DNA of 64,000 nucleotides from JACRBE01 sp964429005. GTDB taxonomy: Bacteria > Chlamydiota > Chlamydiia > Chlamydiales > JACRBE01. This document shows, piece after piece, positions 1 to 7,617 of the stretch. The stretch lies in the NCBI GenBank assembly GCA_964429005.1, contig CAYSAJ010000001.1, forward strand, positions 100,307-164,306, read 5' to 3'. Made by a program: the position numbers and the translations under genes. The notes beneath the pieces are model-generated. The model ran no database searches, was not told where the DNA came from, and saw nothing but the letters and a program-made list of their open reading frames with translations. The first letter of the stretch is position 1. Each line of letters opens with the position of its first letter.

Positions 1-2
1 TT

Positions 3-1328
3 ACTAGTCTAGAAACATTCACCATCGATCCCAAAGAAGCTAAAGATTACGATGACGCGCTCTCTTTGATTGAAAAAGACCATTCATCCATCCTTTATGT
101 TCATATTGCCGATGTCTCTCACTATGTAAAACCTGGGACACCGATTGATATTGAAGCAAAAAAGCGGGGAAACTCCACTTATCTTCCTGGACGTTGCCTC
201 CCTATGCTCCCAGAAAACCTCTCGAACCATCTTTGCTCACTCAAAGCAAAAGTAAAGCGTTTAGCAGTTACTGTAGAGCTCCATTTTAATAAAAGTGGCG
301 ACCTTCTTCATTACAAGGTCTACCGAAGTGTGATTAAAAGTCAGACTCGCTTCACTTATGAAGAAGCCAAAGAGGTTCTTGATGGTCAAAAGAAAAGCGA
401 GCACGCGCCAACTCTTATAAAAATGGTGGGACTTTGCGAGAAGCTCAAACTCAAGAGAAAAGAAAGGGGAAGTTTTGATTTTGCGATGCCAGACCTCAGA
501 CTGATCATCGACAAAGAAGGAAACCCAACCCATTTTGAGCGTGTTGAGTATGACATTACTCATCAACTTGTAGAAGAGTTTATGCTGAAGGCTAACGAAA
601 TGGTAGCCGTCTATTTGCAAGAGCAAAACAAACCTACACTGTTTAGGGTTCATGACTCTCCAGCCGAAGATAAGATAGACAATCTTTATGATTTCATTCG
701 AAAAGTTGGCTTTTCGCTCCCAATGAAACCCACATTTGATGATTTACGTGATGTTTTTGAAAAGGCTAAAAACTCCCCACACTCTTATCATCTCTCCGTT
801 AATTTCATCCGAAGCATGAAACTTGCTTACTATAGTGAAGAAAATGTAGGTCATTTTGGTCTCAGCCTTGATCATTATCTCCATTTTACCTCGCCGATTC
901 GGCGCTATAGCGACTTAATCGTCCATAGAGGTGTTTTTGATGAACCTTTGGATAATTTAAAATCTGTTGCAAAACATGTCTCGGGGCAAGAAAGAAATAG
1001 CTTCAAAGCAGAGTCTTCTCTTTTACACTTGAAAAAGCTTCGTCTTATTGACCATTTTTTTGACAAAGATCCTTATCGAAAGTATGAGGCAACTATTGTA
1101 AAATGTAAGCCGATGGGATTCTTTTTTGAACTCAAAGACTTCTTTTTAGAGGGTTTTATTCATATTTCTGAAATTGGGAAAGACTATTACATTTTCTACC
1201 CTGCCACCGAAATCATAGAAGGTGACAGAACAAAGCAAAGGTTCGCAACAGGGCAAACAATTCTTGTTGAGCTTGAATCAATAGACCTTGTTTACAAAGA
1301 ATGTGGATGGATTCTTTCGAAGACATAA
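3..1328 (+). CDS. rnr: Ribonuclease R (3' part)
   Basis: The reading frame is open from the left edge, so the gene starts outside the window; 441 codons are present. RNase R is a processive 3'-5' exoribonuclease degrading structured RNA. Visible: the RNB metal site near the edge (TIDPKEAKDYDDALS, with the Asp ligands), the RNB core (HYVKPGTPIDIEA, PMLPENLSNHLCSL), the signature HFTSPIRRYSDL around position 890, and a C-terminal S1-like domain (GFFFELKDFFLEGFIHISE). The N-terminal cold-shock domains are off-window. The long basic tail of E. coli RNase R is absent. A TTG at 66 is only an internal codon, not the start. Confidence 0.95.
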   Translation, partial: TSLETFTIDPKEAKDYDDALSLIEKDHSSILYVHIADVSHYVKPGTPIDIEAKKRGNSTYLPGRCLPMLPENLSNHLCSLKAKVKRLAVTVELHFNKSGDLLHYKVYRSVIKSQTRFTYEEAKEVLDGQKKSEHAPTLIKMVGLCEKLKLKRKERGSFDFAMPDLRLIIDKEGNPTHFERVEYDITHQLVEEFMLKANEMVAVYLQEQNKPTLFRVHDSPAEDKIDNLYDFIRKVGFSLPMKPTFDDLRDVFEKAKNSPHSYHLSVNFIRSMKLAYYSEENVGHFGLSLDHYLHFTSPIRRYSDLIVHRGVFDEPLDNLKSVAKHVSGQERNSFKAESSLLHLKKLRLIDHFFDKDPYRKYEATIVKCKPMGFFFELKDFFLEGFIHISEIGKDYYIFYPATEIIEGDRTKQRFATGQTILVELESIDLVYKECGWILSKT

Positions 1329-1383
1329 CAATACTTTACTTTTATTCAGCAGTCATAAAAGATGACTCCAAAAAGAGGTGTGC

Positions 1384-2031
1384 ATGAAAAAATATTTTAT
1401 AACCGGTATCATCATATTACTTCCTCTTGCCGTTACGATTGCCATCGTCGCTTTTATCGTAGATTTTCTAACGCAACCATTTATGGGTGTTGTTTTAAAA
1501 ATTTTTGCCGACGCTGACTTTATTCATAGAGGGTTCTTGTTTATCCCCAAAGAACAGGCCATCCGTTATATTTCGCAAGCAACGATCTTGATCGGTCTTT
1601 TTCTAGCCACAGTATTGCTAGGAATGATCGCAAGATGGTTTTTCTTTAAATCTCTGATTAATTTAAGTGATCGGATTTTGCATCGTATACCTCTTGTTAA
1701 TAAGGTTTATAAAACATCTCAAGAGATCATTAAGACTCTTTTCGCCTCTGACAAGAATTCCTTCAAACAAGTTGTCATGGTCCCATTTGGCCATGAAGGG
1801 ACTTATGTGATTGGACTCATTTCAAGAGAGTCTCCTCAAATCTGCTCAGATCGTGCTGGCAAAACCCTCTACTCAGTTCTTGTCCCTACAACTCCTAACC
1901 CCACTACAGGATTCCTTTTGATGTACAGCGAAGAGGATATGATCTTCCTTGACATGAAGCCTGAGGACGCGATCAAATACATCGTTTCCTGCGGCGTCAT
2001 CACCCCTCCTTACCAGCCCAAAGAATCATAA
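1384..2031 (+). CDS. DUF502 family membrane protein, copy 1
   Basis: A 215-residue inner-membrane protein of the DUF502 family, function unknown. It opens MKKYFITGIIILLPLAVTI with a transmembrane helix, has a second hydrophobic helix at about 65-85, then a soluble C-terminal domain with the family's PTTPNPTTGFLL segment. The ATG at 1384 is preferred over the GTG at 1378 because AAAGAGGTG sits just upstream as a ribosome binding site. A second, divergent DUF502 gene follows after 14 bases and has exactly the same length, so the two are probably an old tandem duplication and may form a heteromeric unit. Confidence 0.85.
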   Translation: MKKYFITGIIILLPLAVTIAIVAFIVDFLTQPFMGVVLKIFADADFIHRGFLFIPKEQAIRYISQATILIGLFLATVLLGMIARWFFFKSLINLSDRILHRIPLVNKVYKTSQEIIKTLFASDKNSFKQVVMVPFGHEGTYVIGLISRESPQICSDRAGKTLYSVLVPTTPNPTTGFLLMYSEEDMIFLDMKPEDAIKYIVSCGVITPPYQPKES

Positions 2032-2045
2032 CCCCCAACTTGCCC

Positions 2046-2693
2046 ATGAAAAAGTACTTCTTGACTGGTCTAGCTCTTTTTCTCCCAATAGGAATTCCGA
2101 TAGTTATCATCGTCTTCTTATTTAGACTTATGACAGATCCTTTTTTAGGGATCATCGAATGGGAGCTTGAGACTCTTTCGATCAACCCTGCCTATCATAA
2201 CGTCATGCTTGTGATCTTAAAGGTTCTGTTTCTTGTTGGAATGTTCATTTTTATCACACTTCTTGGAATGATAGGTCATCATTATTTTTCTAAGTGGCTG
2301 ATCTCTTCTTTGGAAAAAATGTTTTTAAAAATCCCAGTGGTAAAAACGATTTATCGCATTTCCGGAGAGATCACCAAATCTTTTCTTCAAACCACAGAAA
2401 AGCCCTTCAAAAAAAGCGTTCTCATCCGCTTCCCTAACGCTGATTCATTCAGCTACGGATTTTACACGGGGGATGCGCCAAAGGAAATTATTGAAAAAGC
2501 AAAAGACCCTACTTTGAAAAATGTATTTCTTGCAACCTCTCCCCATCCCATTTCAGGCTTTCTTTTTATGGTGAAGGGGCACATGGTCGAAGATGTCGAT
2601 ATTTCTATAGAAGACATATTCAAGACGTTGATATCATGTGGCGTTTACAACGCCGATGATGAAAAAAATGACGAAGGAAGCCCTAAAGACTAA
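2046..2693 (+). CDS. DUF502 family membrane protein, copy 2
   Basis: A second 215-residue DUF502 protein, starting MKKYFLTGLALFLPIG, with two transmembrane helices and the family motif ATSPHPISGFLF (PTTPNPTTGFLL in copy 1). The ATG at 2046 is chosen over the in-frame TTG at 2040 by alignment to copy 1. No strong ribosome binding site precedes it, so translation probably depends on coupling to copy 1. Its 3' end overlaps the next gene in another frame, suggesting one transcript for the three genes. Function unknown. Confidence 0.83.
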   Translation: MKKYFLTGLALFLPIGIPIVIIVFLFRLMTDPFLGIIEWELETLSINPAYHNVMLVILKVLFLVGMFIFITLLGMIGHHYFSKWLISSLEKMFLKIPVVKTIYRISGEITKSFLQTTEKPFKKSVLIRFPNADSFSYGFYTGDAPKEIIEKAKDPTLKNVFLATSPHPISGFLFMVKGHMVEDVDISIEDIFKTLISCGVYNADDEKNDEGSPKD

Positions 2694-3066
2694 AGTTTTT
2701 TTTCACGAGCTGAAAAAGCCTGAACAAAAGCTCCTGACTTTATTTCAAATCTCCTCCCGCTATTCTCAAACAGCCCGCTCTTTGCAAATTTTGGCTGGCA
2801 GTAAAAAAATTGCTGAATATGTCGATCGATCACTTTGGCAAAACCCCTCCTATTCATTCATCCCCCACCAGATAGGAATTTCCCCCCTTTCATACATTCA
2901 TATCCTTGTTGAAGAAGATCCTTCTATCAAATATATTTTGAATTTAACTCCGGCGACTCTCTCTCTACCTTATGGTGTGATCCATGAGTTTGAAGAGGGC
3001 TCAGAAACCTCAAAACAAAAATACACCCTTTATAAAGAAAAGGGTTATAACATCATTTTAATTTGA
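2656..3066 (+). CDS. Hypothetical protein, coupled to DUF502 gene
   Basis: About 136 residues; I do not recognise a family. It overlaps the end of the second DUF502 gene by 38 bases in a different frame. ATG codons at 2656, 2659 and 2668 are all possible starts, none with a good ribosome binding site, so coupling is likely. It is a soluble mixed protein without signal peptide or membrane segment, with a conserved-looking core (GISPLSYIHILVEEDP, LPYGVIHEFEEG). A strong promoter begins directly after its stop, so it closes its own transcription unit. Confidence 0.6.
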   Translation: MMKKMTKEALKTKVFFHELKKPEQKLLTLFQISSRYSQTARSLQILAGSKKIAEYVDRSLWQNPSYSFIPHQIGISPLSYIHILVEEDPSIKYILNLTPATLSLPYGVIHEFEEGSETSKQKYTLYKEKGYNIILI

Positions 3067-3068
3067 TA

Positions 3069-3097
3069 TTGATTCCATTGAGAGTTTCCTATATAAT
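3069..3097 (+). promoter_or_regulatory. Sigma70-type promoter of small protein/ybeY operon
   Basis: TTGATT, 17-base spacer, TATAAT: close to the housekeeping consensus. It lies 36 bases before the 54-codon gene at 3133 and right after the preceding stop. A short CCATAA/TTATGG hairpin (3104-3120) lies in the presumed leader. Confidence 0.7.
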
Positions 3098-3132
3098 CTC
3101 CACCCATAATTCATTTATGGAGAAAACCCAAC

Positions 3133-3297
3133 ATGACACGAATGAGCAAGCAGCAAGAGAGACGATCTGTTTCTCCTAGAAAACGTCATTATCCTGCAAA
3201 AAAAACAGGCCCTTTAAAAGACTCTCTCCCAGAAGGGTACAAAATGCACGAAAATGCATCTTCCACTAAAACGATGTTTATTCCAAAGATAAAATAA
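3133..3297 (+). CDS. Small basic hypothetical protein (54 aa)
   Basis: A short ORF with 54 residues, MTRMSKQQERRSVSPRKRHY at its start, rich in Lys and Arg in the first half. The leader ATGGAGAAAA provides a purine-rich ribosome binding site, and a consensus promoter is placed just upstream. It is followed 12 bases later by another small basic gene and then ybeY. From memory, C. trachomatis has two small genes (CT421.1, CT421.2) directly before its ybeY homologue, which this pair resembles in position. Function unknown; nucleic-acid or ribosome binding is only a guess from charge. Confidence 0.7.
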   Translation: MTRMSKQQERRSVSPRKRHYPAKKTGPLKDSLPEGYKMHENASSTKTMFIPKIK

Positions 3298-3309
3298 GGA
3301 TACAGCACC

Positions 3310-3468
3310 ATGTCAAAACACAAAAGTTACGGAAAGTCCAGCAAAGGCGGAAAAAAGAAAAACGTCCTTAAGCGTTTCGAAAGAATCGACGTGCTGAGAT
3401 CTCTCGGTCGTTGGAAAGACGGCGAAAACAAGAAAGTCACCGGTCTACCCAAAACTCCCGTAGAGTGA
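3310..3468 (+). CDS. Small basic protein, Chlamydia/Verrucomicrobia type
   Basis: A 52-residue, very basic protein (MSKHKSYGKSSKGGKKKNVL, then KRFERIDVLRSLGRWKDGEN). The pattern, a Lys/Ser/Gly head followed by RF.RID.L...GRW, matches the small basic protein family known from Chlamydiae and Verrucomicrobia (I believe TIGR04137, from memory), thought to bind nucleic acid or ribosomes. A ribosome binding site AAGGA lies 10-14 bases before the ATG. Its TGA stop overlaps a GTG that starts ybeY (GTGA), implying coupled translation and perhaps a shared role in ribosome biogenesis. Confidence 0.78.
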   Translation: MSKHKSYGKSSKGGKKKNVLKRFERIDVLRSLGRWKDGENKKVTGLPKTPVE

Positions 3469-3911
3469 AAATAGAAATCGTTGACAAGCAGAGAAACCTC
3501 AAAATTCGCAAGCTCTCTGTCAAAAAACTTGTTAAAGCTCTTTTAGAATTTTATGAGATAAGGCCTTCCCTTATCTCAATTTTTTTTGTGGATGGAGAGG
3601 AAATTTGCGATCTTCATGAGCAGTTCTTTCAAGACCCCACAATCACTGATTGTATTACATTCCCCATGGACGATCCTTATGAAGAGGGGTGTGAGATTTT
3701 AGGGGAAGTATTTGTTTGCCCCAAAGTCGCCTTAGACTACGCAGAAAAGCACAAAATAGATCCCTATGAGGAGCTTTCTCTTTACGTGATTCATGGGATT
3801 CTTCATCTCCTTGGCTTTGATGATATTGACCCCAAAGATCGAGCTCTGATGCGAAAAGAAGAAAGAAGGTCCATCGCTCATCTTAAGAAACATTCTCTTT
3901 TGATAAATTAA
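3465..3911 (+). CDS. ybeY: Endoribonuclease YbeY
   Basis: 148 residues starting from a GTG that overlaps the stop of the small basic gene; the longer frame back to a TTG at 3411 would lie wholly inside that gene and is rejected. YbeY is a metal-dependent single-strand RNase for 16S rRNA 3' maturation and ribosome quality control. Visible: the segment TDCITFPMDDP and the motif HGILHLLGFDDID. The family motif is HGxLHLxGYDH; the first two zinc His are present but the third is Asp here. C. trachomatis has ybeY followed by a CBS-domain gene, as here. Confidence 0.9.
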   Translation: MKIEIVDKQRNLKIRKLSVKKLVKALLEFYEIRPSLISIFFVDGEEICDLHEQFFQDPTITDCITFPMDDPYEEGCEILGEVFVCPKVALDYAEKHKIDPYEELSLYVIHGILHLLGFDDIDPKDRALMRKEERRSIAHLKKHSLLIN

Positions 3912-3948
3912 CCGATGTTATAGATAAAAGTTAAAAAAACTTGAAATC

Positions 3949-5289
3949 ATGAACCCTTTTCTTACCATCCTTTGTTTTGTTTTTCTTTTTTCAACGAGTC
4001 TGATTATATCAGTTCGATCGGCGATTATGAAACTTGGATCTATCGCTACTGTCAGTGAGTTCCAGCAGTATCCTTCGTTCTATTTTCTTTATATCTGGAT
4101 CCATCGGAACTTTCATAAAGAGAGATGGTCAGGTCTCTTTCACTATCTTAGTGTGACTTCTCAAATCACAAGGCTCTTTTTCGCTGCCTTGTCTGTGTTT
4201 TTTGCTTTTGACCATCATCTGATTGATTTTGATCTTTCGCCGAGTGAGCATCAAATTTTCGTCACTTTTTTCTCTCTTGTGGGTGTGATTAGCTTCATTG
4301 CTCTATTTTCCCTCTTTTTTGATTTTATTTTTAAACTCCTCGCCTTTTCTTTTCCTTACTTTGCCTTAAAAGTGTTTACAATCCCCGTCTCTTTTATCGT
4401 TCTGATATTTTCTTGGCTGACCTATCCTATTTTGACGATAGAGAAAAAGCTTATCATCAAACCTTTGAACCAACGAACCGAAACATCTGAAAAGAAAATT
4501 AAGCGCAAACTTGAAGAGTTTTTATTTGAACCCGAAATCAAGCAGCTATTAACTCATGCTGATCAAAAACTTCTTGTTTCTTTAGCCTCCTTTAAAGACA
4601 GGGTTACCAAAGAAGTAATGACCCCTCGCGTCGTTATTTTTGCTCTTGCAGCGGATGAAACCGTCGCTTCCTGCCTAGATCGATTTATTGAAGAAGGGTA
4701 TAGCCGAGTTCCTGTATTTGAAGAAAACATTGATCATATTGTTGGCGTATTGCTTTATAAAGACCTTCTTAAATTCGTCCAAAAGCACCTAGGCGATGTC
4801 GACAAAAGCTACCTAAAAACTCCAATCCGCGAGCTTCTCACCCCCGCTCTCTTTGCTCCTGAGTCTAAAAAGATTTCCCAACTCCTCCAAGACTTTAAAG
4901 CCCACCAAACCCACCTTGCTATCATCGTCGACGAATATGGAGGCACTGAAGGAATCGTTACCATTGAGGACATCCTTGAGGAACTAGTTGGAGAAATTGC
5001 CGATGAATACGACCTTGAGGAAGAAAAATTTTACACCCAGCTTCCAAACGGCTCCTGGATTGTAGATCCAAAAATGAGCATCTTGGAGATTGAAAAAGAG
5101 CTTGGCATTTCAATCCCTGAAGCCCCTGAATATGAAACGATCGGGGGATATATTTTTCATACTGCAGGCTCTATACCTAAAAAGGGATGGTGCATTCATC
5201 ACGAATATTTTGATTTGGAAGTCATTTCCTCCACTCCAAGATTTATTGAAAAAATTAAAATAACCCCCGTTTCTCCATCAAAGCACTAA
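3949..5289 (+). CDS. CNNM/HlyC-CorC family CBS-domain membrane protein
   Basis: 446 residues. The N-terminal half carries about four hydrophobic segments (roughly 1-22, 65-85, 95-120, 130-160) typical of the CNNM/DUF21 transporter core. It is followed by a tandem CBS pair (VTKEVMTPRVVIFALAADE at about 220, then EYGGTEGIVTIEDILEELVGE at about 330) and a C-terminal CorC/HlyC domain (IGGYIFHTAGSIPKKG). Older annotations call such genes hemolysins; a role in divalent cation (Mg/Co) export or sensing is more likely. It follows ybeY by 37 bases, the order of CT422-CT423 in C. trachomatis. Confidence 0.88.
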   Translation: MNPFLTILCFVFLFSTSLIISVRSAIMKLGSIATVSEFQQYPSFYFLYIWIHRNFHKERWSGLFHYLSVTSQITRLFFAALSVFFAFDHHLIDFDLSPSEHQIFVTFFSLVGVISFIALFSLFFDFIFKLLAFSFPYFALKVFTIPVSFIVLIFSWLTYPILTIEKKLIIKPLNQRTETSEKKIKRKLEEFLFEPEIKQLLTHADQKLLVSLASFKDRVTKEVMTPRVVIFALAADETVASCLDRFIEEGYSRVPVFEENIDHIVGVLLYKDLLKFVQKHLGDVDKSYLKTPIRELLTPALFAPESKKISQLLQDFKAHQTHLAIIVDEYGGTEGIVTIEDILEELVGEIADEYDLEEEKFYTQLPNGSWIVDPKMSILEIEKELGISIPEAPEYETIGGYIFHTAGSIPKKGWCIHHEYFDLEVISSTPRFIEKIKITPVSPSKH

Positions 5290-5382
5290 AGAGAAGATCT
5301 ATCTGACAAGTAGGATTGGAAAAGAATCTTTGAAATTGCTATGCTGTCTTAGTGAATTCATATTTTTTGGAGACTCCCTTTC

Positions 5383-7293
5383 ATGCGCAGATCAATTTGC
5401 ATCTCAGAACCTAAAACAGTCCTAGCGGGCCAGCCTTCCACCCTTAAATTTAGCTACCTTCCTGCGAATAATATCCCCGCAAAAACTTTGCTTCGTTTCG
5501 ACACATTGACCAAAGGAAGAGATATTGACTGGCAACTGCCGCAGACGAGTACAAAAAAGAACGAAAATGCGATTTGGCTCGTGATGCCCGATCAAAAAGT
5601 GGTCCTAGGCACCGCATTCGAAGATGAGCTTGGCATCCCATCCCAGTTTCAATTTCAACTTCCCTCTGAAGTCAAAGTTGGAGAAGAAATTTCTATTTTT
5701 ATTGGATGTCCTCAACTAGACTCTGCTGCCAAAGGAACAAAAGTTCAACAATACATCCAAAGACGGCGCCCTTTCTTACTTTACATTGATCCCAAAGGGA
5801 AAGGTGACTTCAAAGACCCTGAGACTTTCCAGGTTGATGTAAGGGGAAATATTTTACACTCTATCCGTGTTGTTGCTCCTTCAATTGTTTCTAAAAACCA
5901 ACGTTTTGATGTCGTGATTCGATTTGAAGATGCTTTTGGCAATTTAACTGGATTTTGCCCCGATGAGGACACATTAATCGAGCTCTCTTACAATCACCTT
6001 CGAGAAAACCTTAGCTGGAAGCTTTTCATCCCCGAAACAGGATTTACAACGCTTCCGAACCTCTATTTTAATGAACCTGGCGTTTACCGCTTCAAACTGA
6101 CAAACCTCAAAAACAAAAAAGTATTCTTTTCTGATCCTGTTTTATGTATCCAAGAAGCAGAACACTACTCACAATGGGGGCTTCTTCATGGAGAATCGGA
6201 GCGTTTTGATGCTCTAGAAAATATGGAGTCTACTCTGCGCAGCTTTAGAGATGACAATGCTCTTCAATTTTATGGAAGTTCTCCTTTTGAATCTGAACAA
6301 GAAGTTTCTAACAATGAATGGAAACATGTAACGACACAAATCAATGACTTTAATGAGCCTGATCGTTTCGTAACCTTCCTTGGCTTCCAATGGATGGGAA
6401 TTCCAGGGGAAGAAGGACTTCACCACATCATCTATGCAAAAGATGCTAAGCCGATCCTTCGACTCAAGGATAGCAAATCGAACAATCTCAAAAAGATCTA
6501 CAAAAGCCACTCTCCAAAAGATTTTATTTCAATACCCTCTTTTACTTTAAACAAGGAAACTTGCTTTAACTTCCAGGACTTTCAGCCTGAATACGAAAGA
6601 GTAGTGGAGATCTATAATGCTTGGGGATCCTCAGAATGCCTTGAAAAAGAAGGAAACCTCAAACCGATTAAAAAAGAGGGGAAAAAGAGTGGGCAAGAAG
6701 CAAAAGAAGGCTCCATTCGAAATGCTTTGAACCTAAATAAACGGTTTGGTTTTGTAGCAGGCGGTCTAGATGATAGAGGGGTATATTCTACCTTTTTCTC
6801 TTCAGATCAAGTTCAATATTCTCCAGGCCTTACTTGCATCTTAGCTGCTGAGCATACAAGGGATGGTTTCTTCCAGGCTATATATAACCGAAAATGCTAT
6901 GCCACTACAGGGAAACGGATCATTCTAGAGTTTAAACTCGCAGGTCAACCTATGGGCTCAGAGCTGAATACGACAACCAAACCTGGCCTTTACTATAACC
7001 GCCATATTGAGCTCACTGTTGCAGGAACATCCATCATCCGAGAAGTTGAGATCATACGCAACGGTGAAGTGATGAAGACCTTCCACCCAAAAGACTCCTC
7101 TCTCATTACCACCCTTGACGATGCCGATGCCTTCGAGAAAATCGGTCTTAAAGACTCGGAAACTGAGAAACTCTTTGTTTATTATTATATCCGTGTTATT
7201 CAGGAAGACGGGCATATGGCTTGGAGCTCCCCTATATGGGTAGATTTAAGAGATGACTCAATGATCCCCAAGAAGGGAAGAAAAAAAGGATAA
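5383..7293 (+). CDS. DUF3604-type protein, probably catalytically dead
   Basis: 636 residues without signal peptide. The C-terminal two thirds follow the DUF3604 family (PHP-like phosphoesterases): RFVTFLGFQWMG, VVEIYNAWGSSE, GLTCILAAEHTRDGFFQAI, YATTGKRIILEFKLAGQPMGSE. The metal-ligand motifs are altered: family WGDLHGHS reads WGLLHGES (about 264), the usual TDH region reads YGSS (about 296), the later His is missing (IPSF, about 382), and SDDH reads GGLDDRG (about 460). The N-terminal 250 residues form beta-rich domains. Probably the counterpart of a conserved ~620-residue chlamydial protein (CT425 from memory). The anti-anti-sigma gene found next to it in Chlamydia is not seen here. Confidence 0.78.
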   Translation: MRRSICISEPKTVLAGQPSTLKFSYLPANNIPAKTLLRFDTLTKGRDIDWQLPQTSTKKNENAIWLVMPDQKVVLGTAFEDELGIPSQFQFQLPSEVKVGEEISIFIGCPQLDSAAKGTKVQQYIQRRRPFLLYIDPKGKGDFKDPETFQVDVRGNILHSIRVVAPSIVSKNQRFDVVIRFEDAFGNLTGFCPDEDTLIELSYNHLRENLSWKLFIPETGFTTLPNLYFNEPGVYRFKLTNLKNKKVFFSDPVLCIQEAEHYSQWGLLHGESERFDALENMESTLRSFRDDNALQFYGSSPFESEQEVSNNEWKHVTTQINDFNEPDRFVTFLGFQWMGIPGEEGLHHIIYAKDAKPILRLKDSKSNNLKKIYKSHSPKDFISIPSFTLNKETCFNFQDFQPEYERVVEIYNAWGSSECLEKEGNLKPIKKEGKKSGQEAKEGSIRNALNLNKRFGFVAGGLDDRGVYSTFFSSDQVQYSPGLTCILAAEHTRDGFFQAIYNRKCYATTGKRIILEFKLAGQPMGSELNTTTKPGLYYNRHIELTVAGTSIIREVEIIRNGEVMKTFHPKDSSLITTLDDADAFEKIGLKDSETEKLFVYYYIRVIQEDGHMAWSSPIWVDLRDDSMIPKKGRKKG

Positions 7294-7303
7294 GGTGATA
7301 AGT

Positions 7304-7495
7304 ATGATGATTTCTACAACATTATTAGCTATTTTACTCGTTGCGGCAGCCATTATTGGTATTGCGGTTGGCTATTGCCTCAGAGCTCGCTGCTCAAGCT
7401 CTTGCTCTACGAGCAAATGTTGCGACAGCAAATCGATGCCAAAAAAAGACAGCAACTCTTGCTGCTCTGGCAAGAAAAATTGCCGTGATGACTAA
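7304..7495 (+). CDS. Small membrane protein with Cys-rich tail
   Basis: 63 residues. The ATG at 7304 follows AAGGTG with proper spacing and is preferred over the GTG at 7295. One N-terminal transmembrane helix (about 5-24, LLAILLVAAAIIGIAVGYCL) is followed by a short tail with ten cysteines, in single and CC positions, plus many Ser and Lys. Ten bases separate it from the DUF3604 gene, so it likely shares its transcript. Function unknown; metal binding, S-acylation or disulfide cross-linking are possible for the tail. Confidence 0.65.
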   Translation: MMISTTLLAILLVAAAIIGIAVGYCLRARCSSSCSTSKCCDSKSMPKKDSNSCCSGKKNCRDD

Positions 7496-7512
7496 CCTTG
7501 TATGATTCGGCC

Positions 7513-7542
7513 TAGACACTATTCTTTTTTAATTAGTGTCTA
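7513..7542 (+). terminator. Hairpin after small Cys-rich gene
   Basis: A perfect 9-base inverted repeat (TAGACACTA / TAGTGTCTA) with a T-rich loop, 18 bases after the stop. No clean U-run follows, so it may be a weak terminator. Confidence 0.4.
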
Positions 7543-7554
7543 TCTAGAGAAAAA

Positions 7555-7592
7555 AAGGTTGATCAGTTGCAAATTCGCAAATGATCAACCTT
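7555..7592 (-). terminator. Intrinsic terminator of the minus-strand 7618 gene
   Basis: An 11-base perfect stem (AAGGTTGATCA / TGATCAACCTT) followed, on the minus strand, by a run of T (the A-run at 7551-7556). It lies 25 bases past the stop of the minus-strand gene and insulates it from the plus-strand operon. Confidence 0.75.
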
Positions 7593-7617
7593 CTAGTAAG
7601 AATAACAATCTTATTTT

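Noticed and set aside
261..653. 130-codon minus-strand frame
   Set aside because: Antisense shadow of the rnr catalytic domain.
3411..3464. Upstream extension of ybeY from a TTG
   Set aside because: Sits entirely inside the small basic gene in another frame; the GTG at 3465 with stop overlap fits the family N-terminus.
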